Shown: one piece after another, positions 1 through 6,139 of the stretch | Numbering within the stretch: the first letter of the stretch is position 1 | Layout: each line of letters begins with the position of its first letter | Assembly: GCA_023404495.1 (NCBI GenBank) | Contig: JAEYBE010000008.1 | Span: 1-27,138 of the forward strand | Direction of reading: 5' to 3' | DNA length: 27,138 bases | Origin: Actinomycetes bacterium | GTDB lineage: Bacteria; Actinomycetota; Thermoleophilia; Solirubrobacterales; JACPNS01 | The notes under the pieces: generated by a model | The model's database searches: none | Told to the model about the DNA's origin: nothing | What the model saw: the letters and a program-made list of their open reading frames with translations, nothing else | Program-made: the position numbers and the translations under genes

Positions 1-1
1 T

Positions 2-1474
2 GGCATCGCGATCGACGTGGACGCGACGCCCAGCCGCCGGGCGCTGCGCGGCGAACACCAGCCGACCCAGATGATTCGTTGCATCATCGAGTCGACCGGA
101 GAGGAGCGTTGGTACTTCGTGCGTGCAACGGCGGTGTTCGACAACGCCGGCGACCCCGTGCTGACGATCGAAGTGATCGAAGACAACACCGAGCGTCGTC
201 GACACGAGGTCTCGCAAGCGTTCCTCGCCGAAGCCAGCGCGAAGCTCGCCGTCTCGCTCGACCTTCAGGGAACGTTCGATGCTCTCGCAAACGCAGCCGT
301 ACCCGCGATCGCCGATTGGTGCACGATCGAGATGCTCGGGCCGCGCGGGACGATTGAAACGGTCGCCTGCCGGCACCAGAGCGCAGACGGCCAGCGTGCG
401 CTCGGCGAATACCGCAACAGATTTCCGATCAAACCGTCAGACGAGTTCGGTCCCGCGCTCGCAATCGCGCGCGGCGAAGCACAACTCTATGAACAGATCG
501 AGCGAGATCGAATCAGCGAGATCTACCGCGACGACGAGCGCGCCGACGCGCTGGGCGATCTACTTGCACGCACCGCGCTATCGGTGCCGATCACCGGCCG
601 CGAGGGCGCACAGGGGGCGATAACCCTCGCATTGACGGGGCGCAACACGCGGTTCACGGACTACGACGTCGAGACGCTGACCGAACTCGGCCGACGCGCC
701 GGAATCTCGATCGACAACGCGCGCCTGCACACCGAGCGAATGCGCATGCTCGGGAGCCTGCAGAAGAGCTTGATACCGGAGGAGCTTCCAGAATTGCCCG
801 GGCTGTCGTTGTCCGCCGCCTTCCGGCCGGCAGCGCGCGATGCAGAAGTGGGCGGCGACTTCTATGACGCCTTCAGGCTGCCCGACGGGAGCGGCGCACT
901 GGTGATCGGCGACGTCTGTGGAAAGGGTCCGGAAGCCGCCGCGCTCACGGCACTCTCCCGGTACACGATCCGTACCGTCGCGATGCACGAATCCTCCCCC
1001 GAGACGATCCTCCGCGAACTGAACAAGGCGCTGATAGATCAGGTGACCGACGGGCGCTTCTGCACGCTCGCCTTCGCCCGCGCTACGGCCCGCGAGGACG
1101 GAGGCGTCGATCTTGAGACGATCTCGGCCGGCCACCCCCTGCCGGTCGTCGTCGGCAACGGCACGCCGCGCGCGCTGGGAACGCCCGGAACACTGCTCGG
1201 TGTGGTGGCCGAGCCGGAACTGCCGAGCCAGCGCAGCACACTCGAGCCCGGCGAAGCCCTGATCCTCTACACCGATGGCCTATCGGCGGGCCAGACGACC
1301 GACGATACGAAGTATGCGCTTGAGCTCGCAGCTTCGGCCGACCTGAAGGTCGACGCCTTTCTTGCGCAGAGCGTCAACGAAGCGGCGATCGCGCGCCAGG
1401 ACGAGCCCAACCGAGACGACGTCGCGATCCTCGCCGCGACGCCCATCGCACCACCGGTCAGGCGGCAGAGGTGA
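2..1474 (+). CDS. PAS-GAF-SpoIIE (PP2C-type) phosphatase, 5' end missing
   Basis: A sensor serine phosphatase of the RsbU/SpoIIE type, expected to dephosphorylate a STAS anti-anti-sigma factor and so release a sigma factor. The frame is open to the left edge. A GTG at 17 lies inside the PAS region, so the real start is probably outside the window. Domain order, numbered from that GTG: the end of a PAS/PAC domain (about 1-65, with VIEDNTERRR), a GAF domain (about 70-240), then a SpoIIE/PP2C domain (about 245-480). The phosphatase hallmarks are QKSLIPEELP, VGGDFYDAF (metal-binding Asp), VIGDVCGKG, AGHPLP and LILYTDGL. It converges with, and overlaps by 17 bp, a STAS gene that is its logical partner. 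The domain calls are firm; the particular sigma pathway is inferred. Confidence 0.93.
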   Translation, partial: GIAIDVDATPSRRALRGEHQPTQMIRCIIESTGEERWYFVRATAVFDNAGDPVLTIEVIEDNTERRRHEVSQAFLAEASAKLAVSLDLQGTFDALANAAVPAIADWCTIEMLGPRGTIETVACRHQSADGQRALGEYRNRFPIKPSDEFGPALAIARGEAQLYEQIERDRISEIYRDDERADALGDLLARTALSVPITGREGAQGAITLALTGRNTRFTDYDVETLTELGRRAGISIDNARLHTERMRMLGSLQKSLIPEELPELPGLSLSAAFRPAARDAEVGGDFYDAFRLPDGSGALVIGDVCGKGPEAAALTALSRYTIRTVAMHESSPETILRELNKALIDQVTDGRFCTLAFARATAREDGGVDLETISAGHPLPVVVGNGTPRALGTPGTLLGVVAEPELPSQRSTLEPGEALILYTDGLSAGQTTDDTKYALELAASADLKVDAFLAQSVNEAAIARQDEPNRDDVAILAATPIAPPVRRQR

Positions 1475-1802
1475 CGACGCGCATGTGTTCGTCCATCCGC
1501 GTCAGTTCGAGCACTCGCTTGGCAGGCGATTCACCGGTCACGATCGTCAACGAGTAACCGGCCTCAGCCGCAGCTCGGTTGGCGCTGATCAAGACCCGCA
1601 GCCCCGTCGAATCCATGAATGTGACGCCGGAGAGGTCGATCACACGGTCGCGGGCAGATTCGCCCGACGCGCCGTTGAGGGCGTCGGTCAGTTGATCGGC
1701 AGTGGCGATGTCGAGCTCCCCCGTCAGAACGAACGTGTCGACATCCTCAGCCGTCCTGAGGGCAACTTCAAACTGGCCCTCGCGATCCGCGGATGCATGC
1801 AT
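1458..1802 (-). CDS. STAS-domain anti-sigma factor antagonist
   Basis: A single-domain STAS protein of 114 residues, the usual size for SpoIIAA/RsbV-type anti-anti-sigma factors. It carries the core FVLTGELDIATADQL and the phosphorylation loop VTFMDSTGLRVLI, in which Ser65 is the likely site phosphorylated by an anti-sigma kinase and dephosphorylated by a SpoIIE-type enzyme. The frame stays open further upstream, but that extension is antisense-like Arg-rich sequence lying over the neighbouring dehydratase gene, so I chose the ATG at 1802, which begins MHASADREGQ. It is 11 bases downstream of the dehydratase stop and its 3' end overlaps the convergent phosphatase gene. It could therefore be the last gene of the leftward operon. 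The family is confident; the cognate anti-sigma factor is not in the window. Confidence 0.9.
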   Translation of the reverse strand: MHASADREGQFEVALRTAEDVDTFVLTGELDIATADQLTDALNGASGESARDRVIDLSGVTFMDSTGLRVLISANRAAAEAGYSLTIVTGESPAKRVLELTRMDEHMRVVTSAA

Positions 1803-1813
1803 CGAAAAACAAC

Positions 1814-2803
1814 CTACCAGCCGGCGACCGGTGTCTCGCCCAGCACACGTTCGTACCAACTCCAGGTCTCTGCAAGGCCATCGGTGAGGCTCCAGCTGGG
1901 CGTCCAGCCCAGCCGCTCGGCGATCAGGCTCGAGTCGAGGTACTGGCGATCGATCTCGCCCTCCGGCACACCCTCGCCTCGCACATCCGGCTCGAGCCCA
2001 CTTCCGGCGACATCGAGCATCGTGCGCACGATTTCGAGCACGGGCCATGGTCTGCCGGCACCGGCGTTGAAGGCCATGCCGATGTTCGCCGGATCCGCCA
2101 GCCCGTCGGCGATTGTCAGGTAGGCGTCGACAGCGTCAGCGGCGTAGATGAAATCGCGCTCAGGAGACCCGTCCGAGCGGATCACCGGCGGCTTGCCAGC
2201 GTGGATCGCGCGCGCCGTCTCGGGAACGAGTCGTGAAAAATTGAAATCGCCTCCGCCGTAGACGTTCGCCAACCGCGTCACGGCGACCGGCAGGCCGTAG
2301 GTCTCGGCGTAAGAGCGGGCGATCAGGTCGGCCGCCGCCTTGGAGGTGTCGTACGGGAACTTCGGCTGCAGCTTTGCATCTTCGCGGTAGGGAAGTTCCT
2401 CGTGCTGCCCGTAGGCCTTGTCGCTGGAGGCGACGACGACGCGCTCGACGGTCGGCGCCAGCCGTGCGGCTTCGAGCAGGTTGTAAGTGCCACGCACGTT
2501 GGTTTCAAAGGTCGACAGCGGAGACCGATTCGCAACCGCGACGATTGCCTGCGCTGCCAGATGGAAGACCGTTGTCACGCCGTATTCGTTGAGAATCCGC
2601 AGCAGCGATTCATAATCCAGCAGGTCACCTGCGGCGACGCTGCAATCGCCCTCGACCCCTTCGACCGCGAGCAGGGAGCGCGCCGGATTGTCGCGACGCA
2701 GCACCACGACGTCCGCGCCCTCGTCGAGCAATCGGCAGGTCAGGTGGCCGCCGATGAACCCGTAGGCACCCGTGACCAGCGCAACTTCACCGCGCCGGCT
2801 CAA
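1814..2803 (-). CDS. rfbG: NAD-dependent sugar-nucleotide 4,6-dehydratase, CDP-glucose 4,6-dehydratase-like
   Basis: An extended short-chain dehydrogenase/epimerase fold. It has the N-terminal dinucleotide motif VTGAYGFIGGH, a conserved VVASSDKAYGQ strand, the catalytic Tyr-x3-Lys in FPYDTSKAAAD, and ERDFIYAADAVDAYL in the sugar-binding half. The upstream gene encodes a RfbF-type cytidylyltransferase, so the likely reaction is CDP-glucose to CDP-4-keto-6-deoxyglucose. I placed the start at a TTG at 2803, which overlaps the upstream TGA as TTGA and has GGGAG just before it; this gives about 329 residues. A GTG at 2842 would add 13 Arg-rich residues and overlap the upstream gene by 43 bp. The enzyme superfamily is certain. 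CDP specificity rests on the partner gene, and another NDP-sugar dehydratase or epimerase is possible. Confidence 0.85.
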   Translation of the reverse strand: MSRRGEVALVTGAYGFIGGHLTCRLLDEGADVVVLRRDNPARSLLAVEGVEGDCSVAAGDLLDYESLLRILNEYGVTTVFHLAAQAIVAVANRSPLSTFETNVRGTYNLLEAARLAPTVERVVVASSDKAYGQHEELPYREDAKLQPKFPYDTSKAAADLIARSYAETYGLPVAVTRLANVYGGGDFNFSRLVPETARAIHAGKPPVIRSDGSPERDFIYAADAVDAYLTIADGLADPANIGMAFNAGAGRPWPVLEIVRTMLDVAGSGLEPDVRGEGVPEGEIDRQYLDSSLIAERLGWTPSWSLTDGLAETWSWYERVLGETPVAGW

Positions 2804-3552
2804 CTCGCGCTCCCGCTGCCGATCGCGGCGCCCGCAAGCCACGGCGGAGTGCCCTCAGCGCATAGCCGGTTCAGTTCCAAGGTGTCCTTGAAGGTGTCCA
2901 TGCAATCCCAGAATCCGTCGTGGCGCCAGGCGCGCAGTTCGCCGGCGGCGGCGAGGTTCTCGAGCGGCCGGCGCTCAAGCACGTCGTCGGCACCGACAAA
3001 ATCAAGTGCCCCCTCGTCGAGGAACATGAACCCGCCGTTGATCCAATTCTCCAACCGCGGCTTCTCGACGAATCCGGTGACGCGGTGCTGGTCATCGAGC
3101 CGCGCCTCGCCCCAAGGGCTGCGCGGACGGGTGACCGCGATCGTTGCAAGGCCACCGTGCGCGCGATGAAAGTCGAGCTCGGCGCGAAGGTCGATGTCGG
3201 CGACTCCGTCGGCGTACGTGAGCCCGAACGTGCCGCCGCGCAGCGCGTCCCTGGCGGCGTCAACGCGACCGCCCGTCGGCGTGTCTTCGCCGGTGTCCAG
3301 ACACTCCAGCTGCCAGTCCCCCGCCACCACCTGTTCAAAGCTGGCTGCGGCGGCTGCCACGTCATCCGAGCGCCAGCCGGTCAGCAGCAGGAAGTCACTG
3401 AATCCCTGCGCCGCGTACAGCGCCATCACGTGCCAGAGAATCGGACGCCCGCCGACCTCGACCAGCGGTTTAGGTGCATCCTCATCGCCTCGCGCGATGC
3501 GGGTGCCGCGTCCGCCGCAGAGGATCGCGATTTTCGGGGCGGGTCCGCTCAC
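2800..3552 (-). CDS. rfbF: Glucose-1-phosphate cytidylyltransferase (RfbF-like)
   Basis: A nucleotidyltransferase of 250 residues, close to the usual length of RfbF (about 257). The N-terminal nucleotide-binding signature is LCGGRGTRI, followed by APKPLVEVGGRPILWHVM. The metal-binding Asp region is GLTYADGVADIDL. The C-terminal part has INGGFMFLDE and FWDCMDTFKDTLEL, both typical of RfbF. The expected reaction is CTP plus glucose-1-phosphate to CDP-glucose, the first step toward 3,6-dideoxy or other 6-deoxy sugars for surface glycans. The start is a GTG at 3552, 23 bases after the sulfur-carrier stop; I see no strong Shine-Dalgarno. Its stop overlaps the start of the dehydratase gene that would use the product. 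UTP or dTTP specificity cannot be excluded without structure-level comparison. Confidence 0.88.
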   Translation of the reverse strand: MSGPAPKIAILCGGRGTRIARGDEDAPKPLVEVGGRPILWHVMALYAAQGFSDFLLLTGWRSDDVAAAAASFEQVVAGDWQLECLDTGEDTPTGGRVDAARDALRGGTFGLTYADGVADIDLRAELDFHRAHGGLATIAVTRPRSPWGEARLDDQHRVTGFVEKPRLENWINGGFMFLDEGALDFVGADDVLERRPLENLAAAGELRAWRHDGFWDCMDTFKDTLELNRLCAEGTPPWLAGAAIGSGSAS

Positions 3553-3575
3553 GGTGATGCTCTGGCGCTCGAAAC

Positions 3576-3854
3576 TCAGCAGCCGCCGGCGACGGCGGGC
3601 AGAATCGTCACCTCTGTACCGTCAGCAACCACCGTCTCAAGACCCTCGCCGAAGCGGATGTCTTCGTCGGCGACGTAGACGTTGACGAAACGGCGCAGCT
3701 CCCCGTTTTCGCTGATCCGGTCTTTGAGCTCCGGAAACTCGCCGTAGAGCGAGTCGAGCACCTCGGAGACGGTGCCGGCAGTCGCAACCTCGACGGTCGC
3801 CTGGTCGCCGACGACCGGGCGCAGCTGGGCGGGGATCTTCACAGTGATGGCCAT
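3576..3854 (-). CDS. CysO/MoaD/ThiS-family sulfur carrier ending in Gly-Gly-Cys
   Basis: A ubiquitin-like sulfur carrier of 92 residues. It closely resembles mycobacterial CysO: MAITVKIPAQLRP at the N-terminus, RRFVNVYVADEDIRF in the middle and VTILPAVAGG near the end. In this family the C-terminal Gly-Gly is adenylated and converted to a thiocarboxylate that donates sulfur to a PLP enzyme. Here the gene encodes one extra residue, Cys92, after Gly90-Gly91. A JAMM/Mec-type protease would have to remove it, or the protein is made already looking like the CysO-cysteine adduct. An AAGGAGC-like ribosome site lies about 11 bases before the ATG. It sits 33 bases downstream of the threonine-synthase-like gene under SAM-riboswitch control, so a role in sulfur amino-acid synthesis is likelier than molybdopterin or thiamine. 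Confidence 0.9.
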   Translation of the reverse strand: MAITVKIPAQLRPVVGDQATVEVATAGTVSEVLDSLYGEFPELKDRISENGELRRFVNVYVADEDIRFGEGLETVVADGTEVTILPAVAGGC

Positions 3855-3887
3855 TGGGCGTTGATGCTCCTTCTCGGTACTCGCGGA

Positions 3888-5120
3888 TCAGGCCTCGACC
3901 GGGATCGGTGCGAGGCTGTTGAATGCTTCGACGGTCGGCTCGATCTCGTATTTCTCGAATGTGCCGCGCGCGGCGTCGAGCGTCTTGAGACCTTCGCCGG
4001 TGACGTAGGCGACGACGACCTCATCTGGGTCGATCTCACCACGGTCGGCGATCTTCTTGAGGCTGGCGATCGTTACGCCGCCGGCCGTCTCGGTGAAGAC
4101 TCCGGTCGTGTGCGCGAGCAGCTTGATGCCCGCGCGGATCTCGTCGTCGGTGACCTGCTCGATCGTGCCGCCAGACGAGCGGGCGACGTCGACCGCGTAT
4201 GGGCCGTCGGCTGGGTTGCCGATCGCGAGGGACTTTGCGATCGTGTCGGGCTTGACCGGCTTGCAGTAGTCGCGACCCTCCTCGAAGGCCTCGGCCACCG
4301 GGTTGCAGCCCGTCGCCTGAGCGCCGTGGTAGGTCGGCTGCTCGCCCTCGACGAGGCCGATGTCAAGCCACTCGCCAAAGCCCTTGTGCAGCTTGGTGAA
4401 GAGTGAGCCAGATGCGATCGGCGAGACGATTCGGTCCGGGACCTTCCAGCCGAGTTGCTCAACCACTTCGTACGCCAATGTCTTTGAGCCCTCGCTGTAG
4501 TACGGCCTCATGTTGATGTTCACAAAGGCCCAATCCTTCTCCGCCGAGAGTTCGGTGCAGAGACGATTGACGTCGTCGTAGTTGCCCTTCACGCCGACCA
4601 GTTCGGTGCCATATACCCCGGTCGCGAGAATCTTCTGCTCCTCGAGATCCGTCGGGATGAAGACGTAGCTGTCAAGGCCCGCGGCGGCAGCGTGTGCGGC
4701 GACCGAGTTCGCAAGATTGCCGGTCGAGGCGCACGCGATCACCTGGTAGCCGAGCTCCTGCGCTTTGGCGAGCGCGACGGAGACGACCCGGTCCTTGAAC
4801 GAATGGGTCGGATTTGACGCCTCGTTCTTGATGTAGACGTTCTTCAGGCCGCCGAGGTACTCGCCAAGCCTTGGCGCGTGGACCAGCGGCGAGAGCCCGG
4901 TCGCAAGGCGTGACTTGGGTTGCGCCTCGAAGGGCAAGAAGTCCCAGTATCGCCAGATGCTCTGCGGGCCGGCCTGAATCTTGCGGCGAGCTTCTTCAGG
5001 GTCGATGCTCGAGAAGTCGTAAGCGACTTCGAGCGGGCCGAAGCAGTGCTCACAGACGAACTTCGCCTCGAGCGGATAGGTGGTTCCGCATTCCTTGCAT
5101 TTGAGCGCATCTACAGCCAT
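3888..5120 (-). CDS. thrC: Threonine-synthase-family PLP enzyme with N-terminal zinc ribbon
   Basis: A fold-type II PLP enzyme of 410 residues. A zinc ribbon is formed by Cys8, Cys11, Cys23 and Cys26. The PLP Schiff-base lysine is Lys109 in NPTHSFKDR, followed by the cofactor loop ASTGNLANSVAAHAA. Canonical threonine synthase turns O-phosphohomoserine into threonine and phosphate. Points that differ from the better-known form: the usual NPTGSFKDR has His for Gly here, and the usual GNAGN phosphate-binding loop appears as IASGSLF. The ATG is preceded by GAGG at good spacing. The gene is preceded by a SAM-I riboswitch and terminator, and followed by a CysO-like carrier. That makes it a candidate sulfur-incorporating enzyme (homocysteine or cysteine synthase) rather than a plain ThrC. 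The family is firm; the reaction is uncertain. Confidence 0.9.
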   Translation of the reverse strand: MAVDALKCKECGTTYPLEAKFVCEHCFGPLEVAYDFSSIDPEEARRKIQAGPQSIWRYWDFLPFEAQPKSRLATGLSPLVHAPRLGEYLGGLKNVYIKNEASNPTHSFKDRVVSVALAKAQELGYQVIACASTGNLANSVAAHAAAAGLDSYVFIPTDLEEQKILATGVYGTELVGVKGNYDDVNRLCTELSAEKDWAFVNINMRPYYSEGSKTLAYEVVEQLGWKVPDRIVSPIASGSLFTKLHKGFGEWLDIGLVEGEQPTYHGAQATGCNPVAEAFEEGRDYCKPVKPDTIAKSLAIGNPADGPYAVDVARSSGGTIEQVTDDEIRAGIKLLAHTTGVFTETAGGVTIASLKKIADRGEIDPDEVVVAYVTGEGLKTLDAARGTFEKYEIEPTVEAFNSLAPIPVEA

Positions 5121-5156
5121 TTGGGGGACCTCGTCGATCTAAATTTCTATCTGGAC

Positions 5157-5188
5157 AAAAAAACCTCCGGCCGATGTGACCGAAGGTT
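5157..5188 (-). terminator. Intrinsic terminator of the SAM riboswitch expression platform
   Basis: On the minus strand, 5188-5162 forms an 11-bp stem (including three G-T pairs or fewer) around the 5-base loop ACATC. It runs directly into a tract of seven T (5163-5157). It lies 25 bases downstream of the aptamer and 37 bases before the threonine-synthase-like ATG. The bases CACATC (5178-5173), at the top of the stem and in the loop, are exactly complementary to GATGTG (5218-5213) in the 3' strand of aptamer helix P1. A SAM-free antiterminator pairing is therefore visible in the sequence. Confidence 0.9.
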
Positions 5189-5212
5189 GCTCAACAGGTG
5201 CGAGGCCTCGTC

Positions 5213-5310
5213 CACATCTCTAGCCGTCAGTCGGCTCTGGAATTGGCACCTTGTTCATCACACAGGTTGCCGGGGTATCAATGGGCCAGTCCCTCCACCC
5301 CTCTGGATGC
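5213..5310 (-). promoter_or_regulatory. SAM-I (S-box) riboswitch aptamer
   Basis: Read on the minus strand, this matches the S-box consensus almost base for base. It has GGTGGAGGGACTGGCCC (5301-5283 region), TGATACCCCGGCAACC ending at 5265, and AAGGTGCCAATTCC (5252-5239), then the P4 hairpin AGCCG-actga-CGGCT (5236-5222). The closing P1 helix is formed by GCATC (5310-5306) with GATGT (5218-5214). SAM binding should stabilise P1 and favour the downstream terminator, lowering expression of the threonine-synthase-like gene and the genes after it. A covariance-model search with the Rfam SAM family would settle it. Confidence 0.96.
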
Positions 5311-5328
5311 GTACAGCTATGTCGGGCC

Positions 5329-5334
5329 AGTATA
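5329..5334 (-). promoter_or_regulatory. Probable -10 element (TATACT) for the riboswitch operon
   Basis: On the minus strand, TATACT at 5334-5329 sits about 12 bases before the predicted transcription start region near 5322 and about 19 bases before the first base of helix P1. A matching -35 is poor (TCCGCA at 17-base spacing), so the call rests on the -10 and its placement. The same bases read as TATAGC on the plus strand, 15 bases before the divergent phosphoribosyltransferase ATG, so the two promoters may overlap. Confidence 0.45.
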
Positions 5335-5350
5335 GCTTGCATCACGGCGC

Positions 5351-6025
5351 ATGCGGACATACGCTGGCGGCGTGCCATTCAAGGATCGAAAGCACGCTGG
5401 AATCAAACTCACGCAGTGCCCGACATTGCACGACTTGCAGGACCCTGTCGTAGTCGCCCTGCCGCGCGGCGCCGTGCTCGTGGCGATTGAAGTCGCCGAT
5501 TTCCTCAAGGCTCCGCTGACCGTGATGCCCGTCGAAGAGGTGGCGACGCCGGGCAAACCCGAGTACGTAGTCGGCGCGGTCGCGGAAAACGCGATCCGCG
5601 TGATCGATGCCGATGCGCTCGCCGCGCTCGGTGTCACCGAGGACTCGATCGCCGTTCGCGTGGCCGAGGCAACCGCCCGAATCGCGCGGCTCTCAAAGCT
5701 TTACCGGGGGGAGGAACGACACACCGCGGTGACCGCCGGCCGACCCGTCGTCGTAGTCGACGACGGGTCGGCCACGGTCCCGGCGCTTGAGGCGGTGGCA
5801 ATGGCGATGGCGCGCCACAACGTCGCCTCCACGTGGCTGCTCACCCCAACGATTCCGCCTGGGGAGATTCACGGATACGACCGCATCGCTGGGCCCGAGC
5901 ACAGCCCGCGGGACGTCGAGGACATTGCGCTTGTGGGCACGTGGTACGACGAGCCCTCGGCGCCCAGCGACGAGGTTGCCGCGGAGATCGTTCGCGAATT
6001 CAATGCGGTCCGCCAGGCCGGCTGA
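5351..6025 (+). CDS. Phosphoribosyltransferase-domain protein with altered PRPP loop
   Basis: A protein of 224 residues with the layout of the bacterial predicted phosphoribosyltransferase family: VPFKDRKHAGIKL near the N-terminus, VVVALPRGAVLVAIEVADFL, a region KPEYVVGAVAENAIRV, and the late strand VVVVDDGSATVPALEAV. The last segment corresponds to the PRPP-binding loop, normally DDGxATGxT. Here the TGxT part is VPAL, so PRPP binding may be lost or changed. The start is either the ATG at 5351 or a GTG at 5372 that would place the protein's first residues exactly at the family motif; neither has a clear Shine-Dalgarno. It is transcribed divergently from the SAM-riboswitch operon. The family assignment is good; substrate and function are unknown. 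Confidence 0.78.
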   Translation: MRTYAGGVPFKDRKHAGIKLTQCPTLHDLQDPVVVALPRGAVLVAIEVADFLKAPLTVMPVEEVATPGKPEYVVGAVAENAIRVIDADALAALGVTEDSIAVRVAEATARIARLSKLYRGEERHTAVTAGRPVVVVDDGSATVPALEAVAMAMARHNVASTWLLTPTIPPGEIHGYDRIAGPEHSPRDVEDIALVGTWYDEPSAPSDEVAAEIVREFNAVRQAG

Positions 6026-6139
6026 AAGGCGTGGCCGGCCGGGCCATCGCTTGCAGGCAACAGGTTGTTCACCACTTTGCCGATAAAATGGCTGCACCAT
6101 GCCCGTTTCCACGACACTTGATGACCCTCTCAGTCCGTC

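Noticed and set aside
3576..3854. MoaD (molybdopterin synthase small subunit) or ThiS
   Set aside because: Sequence is much closer to CysO (RRFVNVYVADEDIRF, ILPAVAGG) and no molybdopterin or thiamine genes are nearby.
5157..5334. T-box or tandem amino-acid attenuator before the threonine-synthase-like gene
   Set aside because: No T-box sequence and no leader peptide with Thr/Ile codons; the S-box core explains the conserved bases fully.
6020..6139. Possible corA promoter (GATAAAAT near 6082-6090 with TTGTTC upstream)
   Set aside because: The spacer between the two elements is only about 13 bases, too short for a standard promoter; reported here only as a note.
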